Origin: Microcebus murinus
Taxonomy: Eukaryota > Chordata > Mammalia > Primates > Cheirogaleidae
Assembly: GCF_040939455.1 (NCBI RefSeq)
Contig: NC_134117.1
Location: forward strand, 67,292,501 to 67,356,500
Reading direction: 5' to 3'
DNA: 64,000 bases
In this document: piece after piece, positions 55,910 to 64,000 of the stretch
How positions within the stretch are numbered: the stretch's first letter is position 1
Layout of the letters: each line of letters begins with the position of its first letter
The notes under the pieces: model-generated
The model's input: only the letters and a program-made list of their open reading frames with translations
Told to the model about the DNA's origin: nothing
Database searches by the model: none
Made by a program: the position numbers and the translations under genes

Positions 55910-56050
55910 TCCAGGACCTGCCTCTGCCAAGTGGCACGAACCTGGGCAAGTCACCTTCAGCCTCCTCATCTGTGGGGCCCACGCCTCCTCAGCGTCGCGA
56001 GGATGGAACAGCAACGGGCTCAAGGCACTCAGCACACTGCTGGGGGGCTC
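55910..56050 (+). mobile_element. MIR SINE fragment
   Basis: 'cgaacctgggcaagtcacctt', 'cagcctcctcatctgtgggg' and 'gcaacgggctcaaggcactcagcacactg' match with decay. Confidence 0.75.
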
Positions 56051-56384
56051 CGTAAGGCGAAGGCCCACTCTCTGCCCTCAGCCTCGGTCCTCCAGGCCCC
56101 TCTGGCACGGCTCTCTCAACCTGTCACCCAGGCCAGGCACGGCCACATCCTGCCAGCACTCCCTGACCCCGGACGGCCACACCCTGCAGGTGAGGATAAC
56201 TGAGGCACTGGAGCATGAGACAGAACATGGTCTGTGTGGCCCAGGGAGAGGGCTGGGCTGCATCCTCTAACAACTCTGGGGCTGGGCTCTCAGAAGCATG
56301 ACAGCCTCTGAGTCACACGAGGACCTGGACTTTCGCATATGCGACTGCAGCTTAATTTTATATCACAGAGCCCGGTCACCCACC
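56051..56384. other. No recognisable feature
   Basis: Unique-looking sequence before the ATCC repeat. Confidence 0.3.
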
Positions 56385-56830
56385 CCTCTGTGTCCTGCCC
56401 CACAACACTTCCTTCCACCCCACGAAGCCACCCACTTGCAGATCCATCCCTGCACTCACTCTCCCCTTCTTCCATCCATCCTCCCACCCGCCCACTCATA
56501 TACCCCCATGAATATCTCCCTCCAGCCACCCGCCTAGCCATCCATCTACTCCTACTCACACTCCATCCACCCAACCATCTATCCGACCATCCCCGTCCTC
56601 CAATCCATCCATCCATTAATCCAACTCCAATCCCATCAATCCATCCATTTACACATCCTCCCACTGGCCACCCACCCAGCCAGCCAGCCACAAACTCAGC
56701 CAAGTTTTCACTCATCCATCCTTCTACCCGTCTGTCTCTTATCTGTCAACCTCATCCATCCATCCATCCATCTACAATGCACCCATCCGTCACCTATCCA
56801 CCCACCTACACAGCCAGCCGACTCCACTCC
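56385..56830. repeat. (CCAT)n/(ATCC)n degenerate tetranucleotide array
   Basis: About 445 bp of ccatcc, cacccac and catccat words, purest at 56605-56645 and 56755-56775. It keeps a plus frame of 238 codons (56339-57055) open, giving a His/Pro/Ser-rich artefact. Confidence 0.9.
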
Positions 56831-57601
56831 CCTGCTCCTTTGGTGAGACTGAGCAAGAGCATCACAAAATACATGACACTTCCTCGCACCCTGATTCTAG
56901 ACACTGGAGCTGGCACTGGCCACAGATGCAGCCTGTCCACTCTGGTTACACTGGGGACCTCCACTCAGCCAACACGCCCCACAACCTTCAGGTGCTACAC
57001 TCTGGAAGTCCTCCCCAGTCCCTGGCAGACTCAGGGCTGCACAGTTGACCACTGAGGCAGGGATCACACTGTGCTCACTCTCCACGCTCCCAGCTTGCTC
57101 CACAGCCAGGACTGCCGGCTCCTGTTGTCAGGGACCTTGCAGCCCTGACTTACAAGTGGATCCAGCATAAGCTGGTGCCCTCCAGAGCCGCAATGTCCCC
57201 TGCCCTGAGCACAGCCTGGCCTCTGAAGCTCTGCACACTCCTGAAACCAGATGGAAGACCCTCTCCCCAGAGCTGCCCAGCCAAGTTGGAGCAGCACAGG
57301 CTAAGCCTCCAGGCTTGGGAGGTGCAACCCAATGGAAGATGGACACACATGGTGGAGCCAGAGCCAACTCCCACAGCGGCAAGGGGCGCCTAGCCTAGAA
57401 CGACCCAGCGCTGTGAGCTTGAATCCCAACCGCCCCTGAGCACCTGCCTTGATCCTTCCGAGGGCACGCCTCCTGGGCATCACGTGACACACAAACCCCA
57501 AACTGACCTGTTCGGCTTCCAGATGAGATGCTTGTCTTGGTTTTATTGAGTTTTCCATGAGATAGGGACAGGCTGGAGTTCAGATGCACTTTATTCCAAG
57601 C
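56831..57601. other. No recognisable feature
   Basis: Unique-looking sequence. Confidence 0.3.
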
Positions 57602-57775
57602 CAGTGCCTCTCACCTTTGAGTGTACATGAAATCACAAGAGTCACCCCTGCTAAAATGCATATTCACGGGCCCTTCCCCAAGAGATTCAGTGGGGCTGCT
57701 GGGGGCATGGGGATAGAAATTCGTATAAAAGTATAGCCTTGGCGATCCTGATCCAAGTGGCCCGAAGGCCACATC
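57602..57775 (+). mobile_element. MER5-type hAT-Charlie MITE
   Basis: 'cagtgcctctcacctttgag', 'gtacatgaaatcacaagag', 'taaaatgcatattcacgggccc' and 'agagattcagtggggctg' match MER5. Confidence 0.75.
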
Positions 57776-57841
57776 TGATTCCCTTCAGAAGAGAACCACC
57801 TGGGTCCTCAACCCTCACCTCCCTGTAGGAGGCAGACCCCT

Positions 57842-58963
57842 GTGCCCATCCAGCCCACCGTGGGCACTTGCTCAGAGCATCAGGGCTCGGTCCAGAGCAG
57901 CCCCTGTGTCCTGACCTCCTCATACCCTGACCCTAACCCCTGGGCTTGCAGCTGTCTCCGGGACCAAGGCTACACCTCCTGGCCAGGCTGCTCCTGCCTG
58001 CCGGGCCGGCCCACCCACAAGCCCCCCGCCCCTACTCTGAACGAGACAGACTCCTGCAGAGTGGAGGAAAGCACTGGAGTGGGTGCTCCATGGACTGTGA
58101 GTTTCTGGGAGTGTTACGAACGACCCAGGAAGAAAGCACTTGTTAAAATTATGACAAATAGCTTTGATGGTGTTTTTCAATTACCCACAATTACATCTCA
58201 CCTTCTGAAAATGGATTCTCCACACTGTCGTTTTTCTTGCAAGCACCCATCTGGCATCCTCACACCCTGCCTCTGCTGGGACGGCAGGAAGAGGCGGGCA
58301 GGCCGTGGGCAGCAGGGGCCCTGCACCCCATTATCTCAGTGGGCACTCCTAGCTGAGGCCCAAGGGCAAGGGGGTCCCATCCCTGGCTCTGAGCTAGAGG
58401 GCAGGAGGCCAGGGAGCCTCCCCGCAAGTGGTGTCCTTAGGCTCATGCAGTCTGAAGGGCTGGGCGGGGCTCCACTGCCTGCCTGCTCTTCAGAGGCCCG
58501 AGGTACAGGCCTGAGAGCAGGTACAGGCAACGACTCGGTACCCGAGCGCTGGATGTGGCTGCCCATCCGCCCCTGCTGCTGGAACACAGCTGGCCCCAGA
58601 GGTCTTGTCCCCACTCTGTGTTTAATTCTGCATGGTGCATTAAACCTGGACAAGCTCATGGCCACCGCTGCCACACAGAAGCTGTGCCAGGACTGGGAAA
58701 TGCCCCTCCGTCACTGGTCAAGGTCTGTGCTCTGCTGCGTCGGCTACTCTGAGCCTCCTGCCCCTCCACCTGCCAGCACCAGCCCACACCAAGGGTCCAC
58801 AAAGGCTGACTCGCTACGGATAAAGCTCAGATGTTTCCCCTCCTGCTATGAAAAGCCCACTCCTCCTGATACCCTGGAAATGCTCTGGGGCTGGAGAACA
58901 AGAGAACCGAGCAGGCCAGGCCTAGCATCCTACCGGTCCACCCCCTGCAGGGACAGGGCTTAG
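57842..58963 (+). other. Longest open frame in the window, 373 codons, probably chance
   Basis: Begins MPIQPTVGTCSEHQG. Cys/Pro/Ser/Gly-rich, with no signal peptide, membrane segment or domain that I recognise. It runs through an AT-rich possible conserved element (58095-58240). No Kozak-like context, splice sites or poly(A) signal support it. Recorded because of its length. Confidence 0.1.
58095..58240. promoter_or_regulatory. Candidate conserved noncoding element
   Basis: Sharp AT-rich island in GC-rich flanks: 'gttaaaattatgacaaatag', 'gatggtgtttttcaattacc', 'cacaattacatctcacc'. Repeat-free and dense in ATTA/AATTA cores. The most CNE-like segment here by eye. Confidence 0.35.
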
Positions 58964-59029
58964 CCGGGGCTGGGCCTGAGGACACGGCAGAGGGAAAGAG
59001 CATGCAAGAAGGAACTCACCTGCTGAGAT
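58241..59029. other. GC-rich unique sequence, nothing firm
   Basis: A smaller AT-richer word cluster at 58615-58650. No repeat recognised. Confidence 0.3.
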
Positions 59030-59600
59030 CCTACCATAGGCAGGACAATCTACTAGACATTCATTCATTTATTTACTCCCTCATTCATTCATTCATTCAA
59101 CTGAGCACCTACTGGTACAACAGGCACTTAGGATTCACCTGAGAACCGGACATAGAACCTATACTCATGGAGCTTACATTCTTGTGGAAGAGCATGAAAT
59201 AATAAACAAGTCAATGCATATACATCATGTGTGCTAGGTAAGAAGCTCTATGGGAAAAACAGAGCTAGGAATAGGAAATTGGGGTTGGCCAGGGGGCTTT
59301 AATTTAAGATGGGGGGGTCAAGGTAGGCATCACAGAGACAGACATGGCAAACACTCAGAGAAGGCAGAAGGGAAGCCATGTGGGTGTTGGAAAGGCTGCT
59401 GCAGGCAGAGGGAACAGGCAGTGCAAAGGCCCTGAGGCGGGACCATGCCTGGCGCTGTAGGAGCACGGATGAGGCCACCATGGCTGGAGCAAAGGGACCC
59501 CAGGGAGAGAGGAAGGAGACAGACCCAAGAGGAGATGAGATCATAGGGGCCTTGGGGGCCTCCACTCCAAGGGAAATGGGGAGCCAGGGCTGTGCTAAGC
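59030..59600 (-). mobile_element. L2 LINE 3' end, reverse orientation
   Basis: Clear reversed L2: 'tcattcattcattcaactgagcacctactgg', 'ctcatggagcttacattcttg', 'gaaataataaacaagtcaat', 'gaacaggcagtgcaaaggccctgaggcgg' and 'ccatggctggagcaaaggga'. Confidence 0.9.
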
Positions 59601-59724
59601 AGAAGAGTGGCAGTCTCCCTTGGTTTTCAAAGGCCACTCTGACAGCTGTGCTGGGAACAGCGTGGAGATGAGCCCGACACCCTGGCCTCACCCAACCTGG
59701 CCACACCCCAGAGAGCTTTCAGCG

Positions 59725-59815
59725 ACTGGGGCTGAGGCTCAGAGATGTTACGTAGCTGATCCCAGGTCACTCAGCCAGGATTGCAGAGCCAGGAATCCAA
59801 CCTGGGGACCCAGCT
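59725..59815 (-). mobile_element. MIR SINE fragment, reverse orientation
   Basis: 'gctgaggctcagagatgttac', 'ccaggtcactcagccagg' and 'ggaatccaacctggggacc' match. Confidence 0.8.
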
Positions 59816-60114
59816 TGTTGCCTGGAGGGCCCTGCAAAGGTTCCTTCCACCCCTACCTGGCCGGCCCAGCCAGCACATTCCCCAAGCAGCTGCTGCAGCG
59901 GGCAGGGGGGAAGACAGGAGCCTGAACCAGCCACGCCCGCCGTCCCGTCCAGGCCTGCTCTGGGTGAGCCCCGAGGACCCAGCAGTGGAAGCTCATGGGA
60001 AGTCACAGGGCTGGGATCCCCCTCCCTCCACTGCTCCGGTGAGGACCTCCCGCTGCCCTCACCCCTCCCCTCACTCCTGTGGACAAACACACCCCACCAT
60101 GAGGAGCAAACGTG
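59816..60114. other. No recognisable feature
   Basis: GC-rich unique-looking sequence. Confidence 0.3.
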
Positions 60115-60235
60115 AGCTGTGACTTTGGGCAAAGAGGCTTCATTTACCCGTCTATAAAATGGTCACAATAACGGCTCCCAGCCAGTTCCATGAGATAATC
60201 AGGGACGGGGTAATCGTGGCATCTGCAGAAGTTGC
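60115..60235 (+). mobile_element. MIR SINE core
   Basis: 'gctgtgactttgggcaaagag', 'cttcatttacccgtctataaaatggtcacaataacgg' and 'ccatgagataatcaggga' match. Confidence 0.85.
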
Positions 60236-60318
60236 TGACGAGGACGGAGAGTGGCAAAGACACTGCTGAGGGCTCAAAGGAGGATTTGGTACCCAGGATG
60301 TTATAGGGGCTGTCCCCT

Positions 60319-60347
60319 ACTCCTCCTCCTCCTCCTCCTCCTCCTCC
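60319..60347. repeat. (CTC)n trinucleotide repeat
   Basis: About nine ctc/cct units; codes a leucine run in one plus frame. Confidence 0.9.
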
Positions 60348-60409
60348 CCTACTCTGCAAGTTCCCTCCTAGGATCAGTTATAACAGCACAAGCTGCAGTG
60401 AGAAGCAGC

Positions 60410-60480
60410 TGCACCAGGAGCTCCCTGGCTCCCTCGGTGACAGCAGCAGCAGTAATCAAGCAATAAATGCAATTACACGT
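60410..60480. promoter_or_regulatory. Candidate conserved noncoding element, part 1
   Basis: 'cagcagtaatcaagcaataaatgcaattacacg' in repeat-free context. Composition-based. Confidence 0.25.
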
Positions 60481-60594
60481 TGAAACTGCAGCCCCTTGCC
60501 GCCACCACCACCCACCAGCCCACAGACACACAGCGTCCGGGGCCTCCCCTCACCCTGGGCCCCGGTGTGGCACTGCATCTGGCAGAGCGGGAGA

Positions 60595-60735
60595 AACAGA
60601 GCAGGCAGAGTGCAAAAACTCAATTTATAGATTACTGTAAAGCAAGTTTATGAGCACAAACTTTCAAACCAGCCCTGCTGGGAATGAAATCCTATTTCAT
60701 TTGGCTCTAGCTCTGAGATGAATCACTGAGCGAAT
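60595..60735. promoter_or_regulatory. Candidate conserved noncoding element, part 2
   Basis: 'aaaaactcaatttatagattactgtaaagc' and 'gaaatcctatttcatttggc', repeat-free, AT-rich against GC-rich neighbours, 115 bp from part 1. Confidence 0.3.
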
Positions 60736-60914
60736 GAGGATGGCAGAGTCTCCGGGAAGAATCCTTCGGCACACGAATGAAGAGAGACACCCAGGCCGCC
60801 TCCTAAGAGATCACCGTGGATTCCCGAATTTGCGGTGGGGAGGGGAGTGTCAGAGGGAGGGCAGCCAGGGAAGGAGGAGGACAGCGGGGGCATTTCAAAC
60901 AAACAGTTGAACAC

Positions 60915-61221
60915 GATGAAGCTGGAGAACATCATGCTAAGGGAATTACGCCCGTCACAGCAGTGCTATAGGATTCCATTCACACGGAGTACCTAGAACA
61001 GCCAAATTCATACAGCCAGAAAGGAGAACGATAGTTGCTGGGGTGAGGGCAGAAGGAATGGCGAGTTATTGTTTAAGGGGTATAGTGTTTCTGTTTGGGA
61101 AGGATAAAAAGTTCTGCAGATGGATGGTGGTGACAGTTGCAAAACAATGAGCATTAATGCTACCGCGCTCTTAAAAATGGCTAAAATTGTCAATGTTAAA
61201 TTATGTATATTTTGCCACAAT
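60915..61221 (+). mobile_element. L1M 3' end
   Basis: 'acatcatgctaagggaatta', 'aggattccattcacacggag', 'gcgagttattgtttaagggg', 'gatggatggtggtgacagttgc' and a terminal 'attatgtatattttgccaca' match. Confidence 0.85.
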
Positions 61222-61261
<40 letters not shown>

Positions 61262-61305
61262 CCATCTCACACACACACACACCCATCACACACACACACA
61301 CCTAC
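61222..61305. repeat. (CA)n microsatellite at L1 tail
   Basis: ca runs with tata and ccat interruptions, directly after the L1M 3' end; it probably grew from the A-rich tail. Confidence 0.9.
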
Positions 61306-61314
61306 TTCCTTCTT

Positions 61315-61560
61315 TAGGATTCTATCTCAGAAAAATAGTCCCAAATGTGGACAAAGTTTCAGGCACAAGATGTTCATTGCAGCATTGTTTATTATAGTAA
61401 AATCATGGGAAGGAAAGGGAAATAGCTATGTCAGTTAAGGTCTAGCCACCAGAAGAAATATTATGTAGTCATTAAAATACGATTATGAAGAAATTTTAAT
61501 GACCCAGGAGATAATTGCCATATCATGCTAAATACATGGAGTGATGAGCCACATTATAAA
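61315..61560 (+). mobile_element. L1M/L1ME fragment
   Basis: 'caagatgttcattgcagcattgtttattatag' and 'agaaatattatgtagtcattaaaata' match the ORF2-end/3'-UTR region of old L1. Confidence 0.75.
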
Positions 61561-62199
61561 TCTCTTCTGGAACAAGGTTGTCCATAAAAAAACGGAGAGA
61601 GACTGGGCCCAAAGGGTGGCCTAAGGACACATTCAGCCTCTTCTTCCCAACACAAAACCCTGAAAGTGACATAAACAATAAATAATTTTTTGAAAATCCC
61701 AAGCAGTGCTGGAAAACAAGAATGAGGTTCTCAGTAGGGCAGAAACCCTGAGAAATATGTGGAAGCCAGAGGCTGATGGGTTTGGATTGGAAATGGGACC
61801 CAGATCAAAGCACACCCAGGAGAGGCCACCAAGCTGGTGTCCCCAAGCCGGAAGCCGCAGATTAGACGAGAGAGTGGCTGAGGGCAGGGCCGTGACACTC
61901 AGCAATGAGCTGCAACAGCGACTGCCCACAGGCGGGAGCAAGGAGTAGGAGACTTGGTTTCCAGGGCAAGGCAACCCTGTCGTGCACCAACACTCAGGAG
62001 GAAAGTGGAACCCCTACACTCAAAACACTGAGCCTGGTCCAACCAATGCATAGCCCAGGGCCACCCCCACCTCAAGGCATTGCTGGGGACATTGCTGAGC
62101 CTCACACACAGGCCAGCAGAAACTTTCAGACACAAAGACAAGTACGCCACTCAGAATCACCCACCTCATTCAAAAGATGTACACACTGAAAGAGACGTG
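61561..62199. other. No recognisable feature
   Basis: Mixed-composition sequence. Possibly decayed LINE, not assignable. Confidence 0.3.
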
Positions 62200-62800
62200 C
62201 CCAACTCAGGCACTAAAAGAACCAACCGGCACCTGAGGACTTAGCGGACTAGGACAAACACAATGGCACTTTGAACAAGAAAACTCAGAGAGGAGAGAGG
62301 CTGTTGCATTTGTGAAAAAAAAAAAAAATAGAATGAACTAGATCAGGGAACCAAACATTTTATCATTAAAGTTTAAAAAGGGGCTGAATAGCAGCATGGA
62401 ACAGATGAAGATCAAATTAGTGGCCTGGAGGGCTGAAACAGGAATTCTCCCAGATGGTGGCACAAAAACCCAGAGATGGAAAGGAGAAAAGGAAATTAAA
62501 AGGACATTGAGGCTATAATCTCCCACCACCACCTAAATGAAATTCCAAAAAGAGACCTGAGACAATATAGGAAATCAGTAACATAAATACATATAGAAAT
62601 AATTGCGGAAAGACACGACTCCTCAGATTGGCAGAACCCATCATGTGCAAAGCAGAACTATGCTTAAAGAAAAGAACAACATTTAGGATCAGAGTGGTGA
62701 AATCTCAGAACCCAAGGGGAAAAGGAAAAACGTCAAATTCTTCCAGGGAGAAAACAGCACAGACTGCCGACAGGGGAACAGAAGTCAAAGAGGTGGGTGG
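62200..62800 (+). mobile_element. HAL1/L1M ORF1-region remnant
   Basis: 'ttaaaaaggggctgaatagcagcatgg', 'agtggtgaaatctcagaacc' and 'ttcttccagggagaaaaca' follow old ORF1/HAL1 order. An A13 run interrupts at 62315-62328. Heavily decayed. Confidence 0.5.
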
Positions 62801-62867
62801 GTGTCGGCCTGGGTGTGGACTGCAGCCTCCTCCGAGCTGGGGGCCTCTCCACGCTGCCTGGCTTTCC

Positions 62868-62970
62868 TGCCCACTACGTGGGGAGCAGTACCTTCCTCCT
62901 AGCGTTGTCATCAGACTTACACGAGCGGATATGTGTAAAGCCCTGGCGCAGAGCACGCGCTACATCAGAC
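62868..62970 (+). mobile_element. MIR-like fragment
   Basis: 'taccttcctcctagcgttgtcatcagacttacacgagcggatatgtgtaaagccctggcgcagag' tracks the MIR 3' half. Confidence 0.65.
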
Positions 62971-63189
62971 TCAGCTGCCACTGTTCCTGAGAACACGGGT
63001 GCACGCAGGTGAATGAACCCATTTCTCAACAGGGCTTAGGAGGGAAACGGTAGAAACCTTAAATTCTCTATGCAGCCTTTGGGAAGCAGACAGGCATTTT
63101 CAGAAATGTGAGCACACAGAAAGCTCACCCCCCACAAACCCTCTTGGAAAGAATTACCCAATGGTGTGCTCCAGCAACCACAGAAGAGA

Positions 63190-63410
63190 ATCCAGAGGGC
63201 AGGCAGATGAGTGGCTGCCCAGGGCTGGGGGAGGAGGAGAAACGGGGAGTGACTGCTCAGCGGGCGTGGGGTTTCTTTTTGGGGTGATGAAAATGTTCTG
63301 CAATTAGATAGTGGTCATGGTTGCACAGCATTATGAATGTACTGGAAGTCGATGAAGGATACACTTTAAAATGGTTAAAATCATATGAAGTGAATTTTAC
63401 CATAATTTAA
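63190..63410 (+). mobile_element. L1M 3' end
   Basis: 'gatgagtggctgcccagggctg', 'ggtgatgaaaatgttctgcaatt', 'tggtcatggttgcacagcat' and 'gtgaattttaccataattt' match. Confidence 0.85.
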
Positions 63411-63734
63411 AAAAAAATCACTGAATCAAAGAACAGGATGTGGAATACAAAAGCAGACGTTAGAAAAAAAAAACTATGCTTAAAAGTATTTACTGACTCT
63501 TATTAAGGATTAAAATTTGGAACTAAAATCGCAGTCGGTCTCATGTTAGACAGTGATAAGGTTCAGGTGTAGAAAGCAGTTAAGGTATATAAAGGTCTTG
63601 ATTTGTTCAGGGAGACAATGTAAACACTGATTATATGGTGAGAGACAAATATCAGCTTATGTATCTTAGAAATATAAGTAATCACTAGAAAACAAAAAAT
63701 AATGCATTCGCTTTGAACCCTCAGTAGATGGTTA
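63411..63734. other. AT-rich sequence, nothing recognised
   Basis: No assignable repeat. Confidence 0.3.
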
Positions 63735-63915
63735 TCCACCGGGAGAAGAGGGGAGGGGATATTTTTGGTTGTCGCAATGGTCAGTGGGATCTGCTGTAAC
63801 TTAGTGTCCAGGGCCAAGGATGCAAACGCCCTGCGATGCAGCAGAGAGCGCCACACCCCACGCATCAGTCTCATCCAAAAGGACAGCAGTCTCCCTATTG
63901 AGAAAACTGCTTTAG
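63735..63915 (+). mobile_element. MER20-type hAT-Charlie MITE
   Basis: 'atatttttggttgtcgcaatgg', 'gtccagggccaaggatgcaaacgcc' and 'tgagaaaactgctttagaga' match MER20. In humans some MER20 copies act as regulatory elements; nothing here shows that for this copy. Confidence 0.75.
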
Positions 63916-64000
63916 AGAACAAAAACTAGGACAAAGAAAATCCAAGCAATCCAATAAAAGGCGAGAAGGAAAAAAATAGCACACGAAAGCATAGTAAGTA

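Noticed and set aside
55403..56203. 266-codon plus-strand frame
   Set aside because: Runs through a MIR relic at 55910-56050, so not a conserved coding exon.
56605..56775. Possible satellite or centromeric array
   Set aside because: Too short and a simple tetranucleotide; an ordinary microsatellite.
56339..57055. 238-codon His/Pro/Ser-rich plus-strand frame
   Set aside because: Produced by the ATCC/CCAT tetranucleotide array.

Overview
This window looks like nuclear genomic DNA of a strepsirrhine primate, most likely a lemur. The evidence is the repeats. Three dimeric Alu elements (18826-19142, 25891-26212, 34693-35027) carry an AT-rich linker insertion between the monomers, ending in an 'atatatagaaaaaattagcc' block, which I recognise from lemur Alus. 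A fairly intact L1 3' half (15084-16726) and a tiny scrap of the same L1 3' end (40323-40409) fit this. Older primate and mammalian repeats (AluJ, MIR, L2, MER5, MER20, MLT1/MST, MLT2, L1M/HAL1) fill much of the rest. All family names come from memory of consensus sequences; no search was run.

I find no intact protein-coding gene that I recognise, and no RNA gene beyond one weak tRNA-like relic. Most long open frames lie in GC-rich sequence or inside repeats and look like chance. The only real protein homologies are decayed transposon proteins: L1 ORF1/ORF2 pieces, and a broken hAT transposase with a degenerate BED finger (38860-40014, minus strand). The window therefore reads as intergenic or intronic DNA.

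Layout. 1-12.5 kb: GC-rich, MIR-dense, with two CpG-rich patches (about 2.6-3.1 and 6.9-7.2 kb) and AT-rich islands that may be conserved noncoding elements. 12.5-20.8 kb: AT-rich nested LINE block, an ancient L1 interrupted by six later insertions. 20.8-34.7 kb: GC-rich with L2, MIR and MER5 relics, a CA-rich array at 24 kb and a clear CpG island at 28.2-28.4 kb. 34.7-41 kb: Alu, old L1 with a rearranged three-part Alu, a hAT transposase remnant bounded by 0.27 kb direct repeats, then an MLT1 LTR. 41-50 kb: AluJ, MER5A, MIRs, an MLT2 LTR, a five-copy 52-bp minisatellite, L1M and an MST LTR. 50-64 kb: GC-rich, with a complete 473-bp hAT-like element with target-site duplication, ATCC and CA microsatellites, an L2 copy, several possible conserved elements and a terminal MER20.

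I see no new gene system. The most informative items are the nested L1 stack with datable insertions, the hAT remnant with its flanking direct repeat, the rearranged Alu, the CpG island, and a set of AT-rich non-repeat islands that could be regulatory.
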